Shown here piece by piece: positions 54,473 to 63,811 of a stretch of 64,000 nt of DNA. Numbering within the stretch: position 1 is the first letter of the stretch; the number at the start of each line of letters is the position of its first letter. The notes beneath the pieces were generated by a model. That model was not told where the DNA came from. It was given only the letters and a program-made list of their open reading frames with translations, and searched no databases. The position numbers were made by a program, and so were the translations under genes. The stretch covers positions 1 to 64,000 of the forward strand of contig JAIUMA010000006.1 of NCBI GenBank assembly GCA_022565795.1, in the 5' to 3' direction. Origin of the DNA: Balneolia bacterium. GTDB lineage: Bacteria > Bacteroidota > Rhodothermia > Balneolales > Cyclonatronaceae.

Positions 54473-56044
54473 TTAGTGTTTAAAATGCCTGCGCCCGGTG
54501 AGAATCATACAAATCCCGTGTTCGTTGGCAGCTTTAATCACCTCTTCGTCGCGGATACTGCCTCCGGGCTGGATGATGGCTGTTGCGCCGGCTTCAGCTG
54601 CTGCGTCTATTCCGTCTCTGAACGGGAAAAAAGCATCTGAAGCGACAACAGAGCCACCTATATCATGGTTGAATTTGAGGGCTTTGTGTACCGCAAATTC
54701 AGAAGAATCGAGCCTGCTTGGCTGTCCGCACCCTATCCCCAGCGTTTGCAGATTTTTGGCGAAAACAATTGCGTTGGAATTTACCCTTTTTACTACCTTC
54801 CATGCAAATAGCATATCTGCCATTTCGGTCTCTGTGGGCTGTTTTTTTGTAACAACGCGGAATGTCTTCGGTTCGGGGGGAACCGTATCGGGCTGCTGGC
54901 ACAACAAACCTCCGAAAATCGTCCGGTAGGTATAGCGCGGATGAACAAGATCAGCATTGAGGATTTTTACCAGCCTGCGGTTCGGCTTTTCCTTCAGTAG
55001 TTGGAGGGCTTCCTCCTCAAAATCGGGGGCTACGATAATCTCGGTGAAAATAGAGTCGATTTTGATGGCCGTATCTAAGTCGAGCGGTCTGTTCATCGCA
55101 ACGATTCCGCCAAACGGGCTGATGGTATCGGTGGCGAAAGCTGCTTCCCATGCGTCGCTGAGACTGCCTCTTGTGGCGACACCGCAGGGTAGGGTGTGCT
55201 TCACAATGGCGCATGTCGGCAGATCATTCTGATAATCGGCTATGATGTTGAGCGCTGCATCCACATCCAGGTAGTTGTTGTAGCTAAGCTGCTTGCCGTG
55301 GAGTACTTCAACAATATCCTGCTGATTGCCGTAAACCGCTGCCGCCTGATGGGGATTTTCACCATAGCGAAGAGAGCTGGATTTCGGCAATTGCATGCTG
55401 ATGACATCCGGAAAGCCACTTTTGAGCTCGTTGCCAAGATAGTTCGATACAGCCGTATCGTACGATGAAGTCCGGTAGAATGTCTTCAGCGCAGATTCCA
55501 GCCTGAAATTATAGCTGATTGCTTTATGCTCCTTCAGCTCCTCCATAAACTCCTGATACTGATCCGGTGAGCTGAGTGTGCAGACGTCATCCACGTTTTT
55601 AGCTGCGGCGCGGAGCATCGCAGGGCCGCCAATGTCGATATTCTCAATGCAGGTTTCCAGCGTAGCGTTTTTCTTAACGGTCTGCTCGAATGGATAGAGA
55701 TTGACGACTACAAGGTCAATATCCTTATAACCGTGCTCCTTGAGCGACTCCTGATCTGATTTCACGTTTTTTCGTGCAAGCAGCGGCCCGTGAATGGCGG
55801 GGTGCAGCGTCTTTACCCTTCCGTCGAAGCTTTCCGGAAAGCCCGTGAGTTCATCTACCGGGGTTACGGGCAGTCCGGCTTCTTTCAGGACTTTGGCCGA
55901 TCCGCCTGTGGAAACAAGCTCAACTCCGTTTTCATGAAGAAAGCTGCCGAGTTCGGTAAGTCCATGCTTGTCGTAAACCGACAAAAGCGCCCGTCTGATT
56001 TGAAGTGGATTTTTCTGAAATGCTGCTGATGCCTTAATACTCAC
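54473..56044 (-). CDS. purH: Bifunctional AICAR transformylase / IMP cyclohydrolase
   Basis: Catalyses the last two steps of IMP synthesis. 523 residues. The N-terminal cyclohydrolase has RRALLSVYDKHGLTELG, VSTGGSAKVLKEAG and FPESFDGRVKTLHPAIHG; the C-terminal transformylase has SLRYGENPHQAAAVYG, IVKHTLPCGVA (with the catalytic Lys-His) and QPGGSIRDEEVI. Both halves are intact. Four bases separate it from purN. Confidence 0.97.
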   Translation of the reverse strand: MSIKASAAFQKNPLQIRRALLSVYDKHGLTELGSFLHENGVELVSTGGSAKVLKEAGLPVTPVDELTGFPESFDGRVKTLHPAIHGPLLARKNVKSDQESLKEHGYKDIDLVVVNLYPFEQTVKKNATLETCIENIDIGGPAMLRAAAKNVDDVCTLSSPDQYQEFMEELKEHKAISYNFRLESALKTFYRTSSYDTAVSNYLGNELKSGFPDVISMQLPKSSSLRYGENPHQAAAVYGNQQDIVEVLHGKQLSYNNYLDVDAALNIIADYQNDLPTCAIVKHTLPCGVATRGSLSDAWEAAFATDTISPFGGIVAMNRPLDLDTAIKIDSIFTEIIVAPDFEEEALQLLKEKPNRRLVKILNADLVHPRYTYRTIFGGLLCQQPDTVPPEPKTFRVVTKKQPTETEMADMLFAWKVVKRVNSNAIVFAKNLQTLGIGCGQPSRLDSSEFAVHKALKFNHDIGGSVVASDAFFPFRDGIDAAAEAGATAIIQPGGSIRDEEVIKAANEHGICMILTGRRHFKH

Positions 56045-56048
56045 AATG

Positions 56049-56630
56049 TCACGCGTTTAGAGATTCAAGATACTGTTGGATGGTTCGGGCGTAAAGCTGA
56101 TGCTCTTCCCTTAGAATTCGTGCAGCGAGGTCAATGGGTTCATCATCGTGCCTGACCTCCACCGTCTTTTGTGCCAGGATGCGGCCCTGATCATAATCTT
56201 CATTTACCAGATGGACGGTGCATCCGCTATGCGTTTCGCCGGCGTTTATTACTGCCTGATGTACGCGAATTCCGTAAAACCCTTTCCCTCCGTATTTGGG
56301 AAGGAGTGAAGGATGAATATTCAAAATTCGGTCGGAGTACTTTTGGATGACTTCTTCAGGAATCTTACGAAGAAATCCTGCCAGTACGAGCAGTTCGCCT
56401 CCAAAATTTTCCATCGCTTCAAGGATCTGATCACCAAGTGATGAGGGCTCGTTCTTAAGCACGTAAACGGGAATAGCTGCCTGTATGGCAAACTGAACAG
56501 CTCCGATATCTTCCCGTGATGCGATTAATCCGGAGATTTTTGCATTGAGGATGCCTGTTTGCGTAGCATCAATAAGCGCTTTAAAATTGGATCCGCTGCC
56601 GGAAGCAGCGACCACGATGTTTTTTTTCAA
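56049..56630 (-). CDS. purN: Phosphoribosylglycinamide formyltransferase
   Basis: Transfers a formyl group from 10-formyltetrahydrofolate to GAR in purine synthesis. 193 residues with VAASGSGSNFKALIDA, LAGFLRKIPEEV, the catalytic Asn-His-Asp set (LNIHPSLLPKYGG, SGCTVHLVNEDYDQG). It overlaps the LD-carboxypeptidase gene by four bases and sits directly before purH. Confidence 0.96.
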   Translation of the reverse strand: MKKNIVVAASGSGSNFKALIDATQTGILNAKISGLIASREDIGAVQFAIQAAIPVYVLKNEPSSLGDQILEAMENFGGELLVLAGFLRKIPEEVIQKYSDRILNIHPSLLPKYGGKGFYGIRVHQAVINAGETHSGCTVHLVNEDYDQGRILAQKTVEVRHDDEPIDLAARILREEHQLYARTIQQYLESLNA

Positions 56631-57577
56631 TGCTCAAAAATGGTTTTCCGGGTTCGCATTACGCTTTGGTCGCCTAAAGATAAGGATATAGGGACACCCG
56701 TGGGTAATGAAATTTTTTCCGGAACGTGCCCGTAGTCAAAGCCTTTCACAACCGGGTAATTTCCACGACCAAATGCACGGTCGAACACAAGGTCACGGCT
56801 CGGGCGATCGGGATACTCTTCTTTCTCGGCTGGCGTGAAGCGCCCCAGAACAACGCCGCTGAGCTGGTTCAAATGTCCGCCAAGCTTCATCTGCTGAAGG
56901 TAGGCCTCCACTTTATGCTGTTGTTCGTTGACGTCTTCGAATATCGGAATGGTTCCATTCAGGTCAGGGAAATAGCCTGATCCCAGCAGCATGGCCGCAA
57001 CGGAAATCGTTCCGGGCATGGAGATACCATGTACTTCCCGGGGTTGATCCGTCTGATAATCCAGCGGTAAGTCGACTTCGCCGCTATGGAGGAGCTTCCA
57101 GAAGTGTTCTTCAAACTGCGGTACAAGCGGTGTTTTTGCTAAATCGGTACCCACCATTCCGGCTGAAATAGTCGGCAGTCCGGATTTCCTGTAAATGGCC
57201 CACTGCAGCGCGGTGACGTCGCTGAATCCTAAAATGATTTTCCGGGCTTTGCCAATTTCCTCGTAGTTGAGCCAGGGAAGCATCATAATACTGCCAAATC
57301 CGCCGCGCGTGCTGAAAATTGCATCCACCTGCGGGTCATTTACGAGCGACATCAGATCATGGGCACGTTCTTCCCCGGTTCCTGCGATATAGTTCAGGCT
57401 GGCGTAGCAGCTTTTTGTCGTTTTTGTTCGGTATCCGAGAGATTCGAGGTAGCGGATGCCGCGCTCCAGTTTTACACTGTCTACAGGTGATGAAGGGGCA
57501 AAAATCCCAATAATGCCTTTTGCAGGCAGCGGTTTAAGCGGTATTAAAGAATCAGGTTTTGTCTGATTTGAAGACAT
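56627..57577 (-). CDS. LD-carboxypeptidase (S66 / MccF-like family)
   Basis: 316 residues, cytoplasmic. Family signatures: IGIFAPSSPVDSVKLERG at the N-terminus, the nucleophile Ser in LGFSDVTALQWAIY, Glu in FEDVNEQQHKVEAYL and His in KGFDYGHVPEKISLPTG. These enzymes remove the terminal D-Ala of murein tetrapeptides during recycling; relatives (MccF) cleave microcin C. In this cell-wall neighbourhood a recycling role is more likely. Overlaps its neighbours on both sides. Confidence 0.92.
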   Translation of the reverse strand: MSSNQTKPDSLIPLKPLPAKGIIGIFAPSSPVDSVKLERGIRYLESLGYRTKTTKSCYASLNYIAGTGEERAHDLMSLVNDPQVDAIFSTRGGFGSIMMLPWLNYEEIGKARKIILGFSDVTALQWAIYRKSGLPTISAGMVGTDLAKTPLVPQFEEHFWKLLHSGEVDLPLDYQTDQPREVHGISMPGTISVAAMLLGSGYFPDLNGTIPIFEDVNEQQHKVEAYLQQMKLGGHLNQLSGVVLGRFTPAEKEEYPDRPSRDLVFDRAFGRGNYPVVKGFDYGHVPEKISLPTGVPISLSLGDQSVMRTRKTIFEH

Positions 57578-58619
57578 GATAGTTTTTGATACTCCAGGAT
57601 ATTTCAGTGATGATCACGCGTAAAATGGTGGCGGTAGGGATGGCAATCAGCATTCCAATGAGGCCCGCCAGTTCCGCTCCTATCAGTATGATGAAAAGCA
57701 CATAAAGCGGATGGATATCGGCTGATCGCGAAAAAATGGCCGGCTGGAAAATGATGTTGTCCATAATCTGAACGAGCATTACAGCCAGAATACAGTTTAT
57801 GACCAGAGAAAAATCTCCCGTTTCAATAATAGCTATAACGATGGACAGCAGATAGCCCAGTACAGGTCCGAAATAGGGAATGGTGTTCGAAATACCGATA
57901 GCAGCACCAACGGCAACGGAGTTGTTAAGTCCGGCAATGCTGAGGAACAGCCAGCCAAACACACCAACCAGCGTACTTTGGATCGCAACCGCCCTGAAAT
58001 GCGTGCCGAGCCTGGTCTCAATTTTTGAGATAATGCTGATGATAGTTTCGAAATACTTGTTGGGCACAAGCGTGAGAATCTGTCTGCGTAACTTGCTTCC
58101 GTCCTTGAGGAAAAAGAAGGTCATGAAGGGCAGGATCAGCACCGCCCAGAACAGATTGGTAAACAGCCCGAGCAGGTTGGTAACAACCGACTGAATATTG
58201 TCAACATCAAAAAAGCGGTCGAAAAACGTATTTACGTTGCTCGTCAGGTAGCCTTCGGGCAGATAGGGAATTACCTGAATGGTGTAATCCTCTATGGTAC
58301 GCGTAATGAAGGTGATGGTCTCAATGTTGAACTGCTGTGCAAGACGGAGAATCTGATTTCCGATATTAGGGATGATGGTAGTCGAGACCCAGATCAGCAG
58401 AAGAAGCAGGGAAAAAATTACGAGAAGGGCGGCTAAAGTCCGATTCATGCCGTTTGCCTGCATCCGGCTCACAAGCGGATTAAGCAGGTAGCTCAAAATC
58501 AGCGAGACAACCACATAAACGAGCAGCCCGGAGAAACGCCATACAAGAAAGCCGACCAGACCTGCAACAAGCGAGTAAACGATAAACCGTGTTACCTTTT
58601 CGGCTGTAATTGTTTGCAT
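57552..58619 (-). CDS. AI-2E family (PerM-like) membrane transporter
   Basis: 355 residues with about eight membrane helices, an internal loop with LVPNKYFETIISIISKIE, and the FGWLFLSIAGLNNSVAVG / NTIPYFGPVLG family motifs. Members include quorum-signal exporters and sodium-proton antiporters, so the substrate cannot be assigned. It overlaps the carboxypeptidase gene by 26 bases and follows recX by 16. Confidence 0.92.
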   Translation of the reverse strand: MQTITAEKVTRFIVYSLVAGLVGFLVWRFSGLLVYVVVSLILSYLLNPLVSRMQANGMNRTLAALLVIFSLLLLLIWVSTTIIPNIGNQILRLAQQFNIETITFITRTIEDYTIQVIPYLPEGYLTSNVNTFFDRFFDVDNIQSVVTNLLGLFTNLFWAVLILPFMTFFFLKDGSKLRRQILTLVPNKYFETIISIISKIETRLGTHFRAVAIQSTLVGVFGWLFLSIAGLNNSVAVGAAIGISNTIPYFGPVLGYLLSIVIAIIETGDFSLVINCILAVMLVQIMDNIIFQPAIFSRSADIHPLYVLFIILIGAELAGLIGMLIAIPTATILRVIITEISWSIKNYHVFKSDKT

Positions 58620-58635
58620 TCAGAACCTTGCGTGG

Positions 58636-59355
58636 CTAAGTGTCGTCGTTTGATAATTGCTTGAGAAAAAGATCGAGATGCTGCAGTACCTCACCGGCTG
58701 AGTAGCCCTTGCGAACCAAGTGATCGAATACCTTTTTTCTGCGTTTTAATATATCAGATTCGCGCAGGAATCGCTTATGGTTTTTTTGAACGAGCAGCTT
58801 CATAGTTTCGAACTGATCGTCGGGCAGTTCGTCCTCAAGCGCATGCTGAATTTGGGCATCCGGAACGCCGCGTTTTTTCAGCTCCATACGAATGCGTGCT
58901 GCGCCCCACTTTTTGTTCCGGTGCGTTTCGCGGATGTAGGCGCGGGCATACGCTGATTCATCTATATATTTCTTCTCTCTGAACTCGCTTAGGAGCTCAT
59001 CATAAAAAGAATTGCTGAATCCTTTTTTCATGGCTTTTCGCCTGAGCTCGGTTCCGGTGTGGGCCCGGCGTGAGAGCAGGTCCAGCCAGTATTCGCGAAG
59101 CCTGAACCGCTCCTCCATCAGCATTAGCTTTTCGTAAGCGGGAACGGTGAGCTCCTGCGATTTGCGAAGGCCAGACTCCAGGAAAACGGCTTTGTAGCAG
59201 CCAAAGCGAAACGTTCCGTCTATAAACACAGAAACCCGCGATGCATTGCGGGTTTGCGTGTTTAAATCGGTGATGATGCCGGGCAGGAATGAATCCGGCT
59301 CCGGCTTTTCATCTTCTTCGTTTTTCTTTTTGTATGAGCCTCTTCGGGATCTCAT
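58636..59355 (-). CDS. recX: RecX, regulator of RecA
   Basis: 239 residues: a basic, charged N-terminal tail (about 1-30) absent in many homologues, then three-helix RecX repeats (LLSRRAHTGTELRRKAMKKG, YIDESAYARAYIRE, KKWGAARIRMELKKRGV). RecX blocks or ends RecA filament growth. Directly after recA with 28 bases between, which supports the call. Confidence 0.93.
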   Translation of the reverse strand: MRSRRGSYKKKNEEDEKPEPDSFLPGIITDLNTQTRNASRVSVFIDGTFRFGCYKAVFLESGLRKSQELTVPAYEKLMLMEERFRLREYWLDLLSRRAHTGTELRRKAMKKGFSNSFYDELLSEFREKKYIDESAYARAYIRETHRNKKWGAARIRMELKKRGVPDAQIQHALEDELPDDQFETMKLLVQKNHKRFLRESDILKRRKKVFDHLVRKGYSAGEVLQHLDLFLKQLSNDDT

Positions 59356-59383
59356 AGCTATGCTCCCTTAAACGGCAGGGACG

Positions 59384-60439
59384 CTACTTGTCCTCGCCGT
59401 TGGTAGCGGCAACCTTTTTCGTTTCAGCTGCATCACCTTCATCGGCGAAGTCGGGCATCAGCTTGGCACGGACGATTTTCTCAATCTTATTGGTGAGCTC
59501 CGGATCTTCGGTGAGGAACTGAATCGCGGAATCGGCGCCCTGACCAATCGGCTCATTATCGTAGCGGTACCAGCTGCCGCGCTTCTGTATGATCTCATAC
59601 TGAACGGCAAGGTCAAGAAGTTCGCCGAGTCGTGAAATTCCTTTTCCGTATTCGATATTGAACTCAACCTCGCGAAACGGTGGGGCAACTTTGTTCTTCA
59701 CCACTTTCACCTTGGTGCGGTTACCGATTACTTCGTCCGCTTTTTTGATGGTACCGATGCGGCGGATATCAATACGTACGGAGGAGTAGAACTTCAGTGC
59801 GCGTCCGCCGGTGGTGGTTTCGGGGTTACCGAACATCACGCCGATTTTCTCACGAATCTGGTTGATGAAAATCACACAGGTATGCGTTTTGTTCACGATA
59901 CCGGTGAGTTTACGCAATGCCTGCGACATCAGGCGGGCCTGCAGACCCATGTGTGAATCCCCCATCTCGCCATCGAGCTCGGCGCGCGGCACAAGAGCGG
60001 CCACGGAGTCGATTACAATAACGTCAAGGGCGGCTGAGCGAATAAGCGTTTCGGTAATTTCGAGCGCCTGCTCACCGCTGTCCGGTTGAGAAACAAGCAG
60101 CTCTTCTGTTTTAATACCGAGCGCTTTGGCATACTTGGCATCGAATGCGTTCTCCGCATCCACAAAGGCCGCGTAGCCGCCTTTTTTCTGAGCTTCAGCA
60201 ATCACGTGCATTGCAAGCGTCGTTTTACCGCTGGATTCCGGCCCGTAGATTTCAACGATCCGGCCTCTCGGGAAACCGCCGACTCCGAGCGCGGAGTCTA
60301 TCATCATAGATCCTGAAGAAATTACAGGAATGTTCACGATGGGGTTGTCGCCCAGGCGCATGATGGTGCCTTTACCGTGCTGTTTTTCAATCTGGCCCAG
60401 GGCCAGGTCGATTGCTTTTAGTCTGTCTGAATTTGCCAT
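59384..60439 (-). CDS. recA: Recombinase RecA
   Basis: 351 residues. Walker [10 protein letters not shown] at residues 66-74, Walker [16 protein letters not shown], the DNA-binding loop 1 [19 protein letters not shown] and loop 2 [20 protein letters not shown]. The acidic C-terminal tail ([11 protein letters not shown]) is typical. First gene of the minus-strand block that runs to rodA. Confidence 0.98.
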   Translation of the reverse strand: MANSDRLKAIDLALGQIEKQHGKGTIMRLGDNPIVNIPVISSGSMMIDSALGVGGFPRGRIVEIYGPESSGKTTLAMHVIAEAQKKGGYAAFVDAENAFDAKYAKALGIKTEELLVSQPDSGEQALEITETLIRSAALDVIVIDSVAALVPRAELDGEMGDSHMGLQARLMSQALRKLTGIVNKTHTCVIFINQIREKIGVMFGNPETTTGGRALKFYSSVRIDIRRIGTIKKADEVIGNRTKVKVVKNKVAPPFREVEFNIEYGKGISRLGELLDLAVQYEIIQKRGSWYRYDNEPIGQGADSAIQFLTEDPELTNKIEKIVRAKLMPDFADEGDAAETKKVAATNGEDK

Positions 60440-60462
60440 AAGATTGGTTATTTAAGATTTTG

Positions 60463-60495
60463 ATAAAGTATATGTATAAAATATGTGAATGCAAA
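60463..60495 (-). promoter_or_regulatory. Possible promoter of recA
   Basis: On the minus strand TTTG (60495-60492), 21 bases, TACTTTAT (60470-60463), a partial match to TAnnTTTG, 24 bases before the recA ATG. No LexA-type palindrome was recognised. Confidence 0.3.
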
Positions 60496-60642
60496 GCGCC
60501 TTTTCACATATTCTTCCGGAAGAATTTTGCTGTCCCGAACAGCGGATTCAGCGGCCTTCATTCCGGCTATCGTTTTTCTTAATGAGCGGCCAAAAGCAAA
60601 AACCTTTCACAAAAAAATCAGATTTTTTTAAAAAAGATGTCA

Positions 60643-61437
60643 TTACAGCTGTGCCCGGATAGCCCATAAATCGGGGAATATAGGCTTGTGGGTGGTGTTT
60701 CTGAGGTACTGAACGCCATCCGATCCGCCGGTTCCTTTTTTTGTGCCGATGGTGCGTTCAACCATTTTTACGTGGCGGTATCTCCACTCCTGAAGCCCTT
60801 CGTCGTAGTCGACCAGCAGTTCGCAAAGCAGGGCGGCTTCAGGGTCGTTATGCATTATATGTACAAGCGCTTTTTGGTTATGCTCGCTCTCTTCATACAT
60901 AATTCCCTTTTCATTCACTCGCTCCGGGGTTACGATGTCGTGTCCTCTTTGCTGAAGATAGCTGCAGAATGCCTCCCAAATGGTTTGTTCCTCCATGCGC
61001 GATTTTATAGTTGTGAGAGCAGGCATATTCTCTTTATGCGCTTCTTTCATAAGCGGAAAGCGCAGGCCGCATAAAATCTCCATTTCTCTGAACTGAACCG
61101 ACTGAAACCCGCTCGAGCTGTCGAGAAACTTTCGGAACTGATTAAAAGAGAGGGGCGTCATGGTCTCGAGTATGTCGATTTGCCCGACCAGCGTTTTCAT
61201 GATGGTGAGGATGCGCCGCATTGTTTTGATGGCCGACCATGTGTGGCCCGCGTTCATATCTTCTCTGAGCTTGCCGATTTCGTGCAGGATTTGCTTAAAC
61301 CAAAGCTCATAGGTTTGATGAATAATGATAAACAGCGTTTCGTCGTGTTCTTCAGGGCGGGATTTGCACTGCTGCAAACCGAGCAGCTCATCAATTTTCA
61401 GGTAAGATGTGTACGTAAGTGATTTGGAAACGGACAT
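60643..61437 (-). CDS. kynA: Tryptophan 2,3-dioxygenase
   Basis: Haem enzyme opening the indole ring of tryptophan to N-formylkynurenine. 264 residues, the bacterial size. Motifs: TYTSYLKIDELLGLQ, FIIIHQTYELWFKQILHE (distal His region), PLSFNQFRKFLDSSSGFQS, and the proximal His region EWRYRHVKMVERTIG followed by KGTGGSDGVQYL. No other kynurenine-pathway gene is in the window. Confidence 0.96.
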   Translation of the reverse strand: MSVSKSLTYTSYLKIDELLGLQQCKSRPEEHDETLFIIIHQTYELWFKQILHEIGKLREDMNAGHTWSAIKTMRRILTIMKTLVGQIDILETMTPLSFNQFRKFLDSSSGFQSVQFREMEILCGLRFPLMKEAHKENMPALTTIKSRMEEQTIWEAFCSYLQQRGHDIVTPERVNEKGIMYEESEHNQKALVHIMHNDPEAALLCELLVDYDEGLQEWRYRHVKMVERTIGTKKGTGGSDGVQYLRNTTHKPIFPDLWAIRAQL

Positions 61438-61672
61438 AAGCAGTTAGCAATAGTGGGTTAGTTCAATAATTCATCAGCTTGCTAGAAATAGCTGATACAG
61501 TCGGATACTTAAATTAAGCCTGTCAGGCTGGGAATTGCCTGGGTTGTGCACGCTAAGATAGCATCTTTAAGACTAATGCACTGAGGCCGATTACGTACGG
61601 GAAGCTACTGCGGTATATCAACTTTAACAATTAAGCCGTCATTAATCTATCCTAACCACTAATTGTTTCTTT

Positions 61673-61701
61673 TTTGTAAATTTTTTCCGTATCTATGTTT
61701 C
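61673..61701 (+). promoter_or_regulatory. Candidate promoter and long leader of the GAF histidine kinase
   Basis: TTTG (61673-61676), 17 bases, TATGTTTC (61694-61701), one base off TAnnTTTG. The leader to the start at 61885 would be about 175 bases and contains the small hairpin GCCC-CGAAA-GGGC inside an outer TGCT/AGCA pairing (about 61721-61757). The rest of the 61438-61884 gap has no ORF. Confidence 0.45.
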
Positions 61702-61884
61702 GAGCAAGAGAATAGACAGAATGCTGTCTGAAAAGCCCCGAAAGGGCAACTGGAGCAGTTAAATACTACAAGCCTTTCTTTACTTTGTATAGATCACAAC
61801 GTTAGTAGCGAAGGGGTAACGCACTTTTATCAATTCTTTTATTTAGGGTGATGATGTTTACAGCACCCGAACAACTGGTGTACT

Positions 61885-62991
61885 ATGGGAGAAATTCTCA
61901 ATCTACATAACTATGCGATTGTTACGCCCGACATGGAAAGGTCGTGGCAGGAAATTAGCGATGTACTGGCCGAACTATTCGACGCAAAGGCCGCCCTGGT
62001 TATGAAGGCCGATCTGGATGAAGACGAGATGGAGGTCCTGGTAAAAAGCTCAAATGCAGACAATCCTTACCCAAAAGGGCATAAAGATCCAATCAAAGAC
62101 TCTGGCTTCTACTGCGAATATGTGCTGAAAAATAAAAAGAAACTTCACGTAAAAAACGCTCTCAGAGAAGATATCTGGAAGGATAATCCGGATATTGAGC
62201 TGGGACTGGTTTCCTACCTTGGCTATCCGATTAAAAAACCTGATGGAAGCCTTTTTGGCACCATTTGCATACTCGACTCAGAAGAGATACATATAAGCGA
62301 AAAGCAGGATTTACTCCTTAAGAAATTCCGCGACCATATCGAGCTTGATCTTGTTGCTCACGAAAAATCGCGTGCAGAACGCCGTTTGATTACCGAAAAA
62401 AACCTGCTGATGCGCGAAGCGAACCATCGCCTGAAAAATAACATGAGCACCATTTACGGCCTGCTCTTTCTGCAGGCAGAGTCTACCGACCATGAGAGCG
62501 CCAAAGAAGTGCTTAACGATGCCGCACGGAGAGTGAAAAGCATGTCAATTCTGCACGATAAGCTGTCCAGGAACTCATTCGACGATGAAGTAAACGTTCG
62601 GGAGTACACGGAGCTGCTGGTAGATGATGTAATAGAGTTTTATGAAGGCATCAAAACCGTGAAAATGCATCTCGATATAGATGATTTCAGTTTGGACTCG
62701 CGAACTATTTCGGCTCTTGGCATCATAACCAATGAACTGGTAGTGAACTCTATGAAGCATGCGTTTAATGAAAACCACAAAGGTGAAATTAAGCTTGCTA
62801 TAAAAGAGACAGATGATGTAATCAATCTTGCCTATGGCGACAGTGGCGACGGTTTTAAGGTTTCGACTCACGGCTCCAAAACGTTCGGGCTACAGCTCAT
62901 CGAGCAGCTGTCTTTCCAGTTGGGGGGGGAGCTGGATTTTAGCGGTGAAGACGGGTATCATACGGTTATCAATTTCCCCCGGAATCAGTAG
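61885..62991 (+). CDS. GAF-domain histidine kinase (HisKA_2 type)
   Basis: 368-residue soluble sensor kinase. An N-terminal GAF domain (about 15-155: LVSYLGYPIKKPDGSLFGTIC) is followed by a HisKA_2 dimerisation domain with phosphoacceptor His181 (REANHRLKNNMSTIYGLL) and an HATPase domain (NELVVNSMKHAF, GDSGDGF, FGLQLIEQL). No membrane helix or receiver domain is present. It could phosphorylate a stand-alone receiver such as the one at 34800, but nothing in the sequence links the two. Confidence 0.93.
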   Translation: MGEILNLHNYAIVTPDMERSWQEISDVLAELFDAKAALVMKADLDEDEMEVLVKSSNADNPYPKGHKDPIKDSGFYCEYVLKNKKKLHVKNALREDIWKDNPDIELGLVSYLGYPIKKPDGSLFGTICILDSEEIHISEKQDLLLKKFRDHIELDLVAHEKSRAERRLITEKNLLMREANHRLKNNMSTIYGLLFLQAESTDHESAKEVLNDAARRVKSMSILHDKLSRNSFDDEVNVREYTELLVDDVIEFYEGIKTVKMHLDIDDFSLDSRTISALGIITNELVVNSMKHAFNENHKGEIKLAIKETDDVINLAYGDSGDGFKVSTHGSKTFGLQLIEQLSFQLGGELDFSGEDGYHTVINFPRNQ

Positions 62992-63028
62992 ACTGTAGAG
63001 TTTACGCTATTTATAGCAGCAGGTGTTT

Positions 63029-63643
63029 ATGCAAAATTACGTTATGAAAATATCTGTAGTGCTGGTTGTGGTACTCGTTACCTTCAGCCTAATGCGCCTG
63101 TGTACGGCTCAAACCTTCACAGACTATGGGCCTGGACCGGTCGCGCCGAACGAACCTGTGCAAACGAATATCCAAAATGGCGCCCCGTTTGAGCTGAATG
63201 GTTATACCATCACGCCATTAGCTACTTTCGAGTCAGAGTCCCGTGTACTTTCTGCCCGGGAGTACAATCGCGGCAGAGAAGCCGATCTTTCTCCTATTGA
63301 TCTGGCGCTCGGCTGGGGCGAAATGTCGGATCAGCAGGTGCTCAGGCAGATAAGCATCCGGCAGATGAACCGCTTTTATTTTTGGAACGTAGAGCAGTTT
63401 CCGATTCCGAGAAGAAATATTGAGACCCAAAGTGCGAACATGCACATGATACCCGCTAACAGGGATATTGAGAGAAAAATGAAGCTTGCCCGAAGAGGAG
63501 ACGTGGTTCGTTTCAGCGGGAGTTTGGTTCGTGCTGACGCCCCTGACGGCTGGAGATGGGTGAGCTCCCTAACTCGCGATGATACCGGAAACGGCGCCTG
63601 TGAGCTGGTATACGTGGAGGAGTTTGAGTTTGTAAGGCCGTGA
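63029..63643 (+). CDS. Secreted protein of an uncharacterised conserved type
   Basis: I chose ATG 63029 (AGG six bases upstream); ATG 63044 and GTG 63023 are alternatives. The signal peptide ends near LCTAQ. The mature protein has no Pfam name I know, but its core (WGEMSD, an RFYFWNVEQFPIP segment, ANMHMIPANRDIE, RRGDVVRFSGSLV, DGWRWVSSLTRDDTGNGACE) matches a pattern I recall from hypothetical proteins of several phyla. Conserved His, Trp and Cys suggest a specific function. Transcribed 31 bases after the kinase. Confidence 0.65.
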   Translation: MQNYVMKISVVLVVVLVTFSLMRLCTAQTFTDYGPGPVAPNEPVQTNIQNGAPFELNGYTITPLATFESESRVLSAREYNRGREADLSPIDLALGWGEMSDQQVLRQISIRQMNRFYFWNVEQFPIPRRNIETQSANMHMIPANRDIERKMKLARRGDVVRFSGSLVRADAPDGWRWVSSLTRDDTGNGACELVYVEEFEFVRP

Positions 63644-63811
63644 CCGTGAATAGGGCTGCAGTATTTAGGGCTACAGGTGTGGGTACACGTTGATGATTAA
63701 GGTTTTAAAATGAGTAAATTAATCCTCTGACAACTGCGAAAAAGTATAGTTGAATAGCTGATTTTCCTGCATATATTAAGAGGGTATAATATTTTCGACG
63801 CTGATAAGCAG

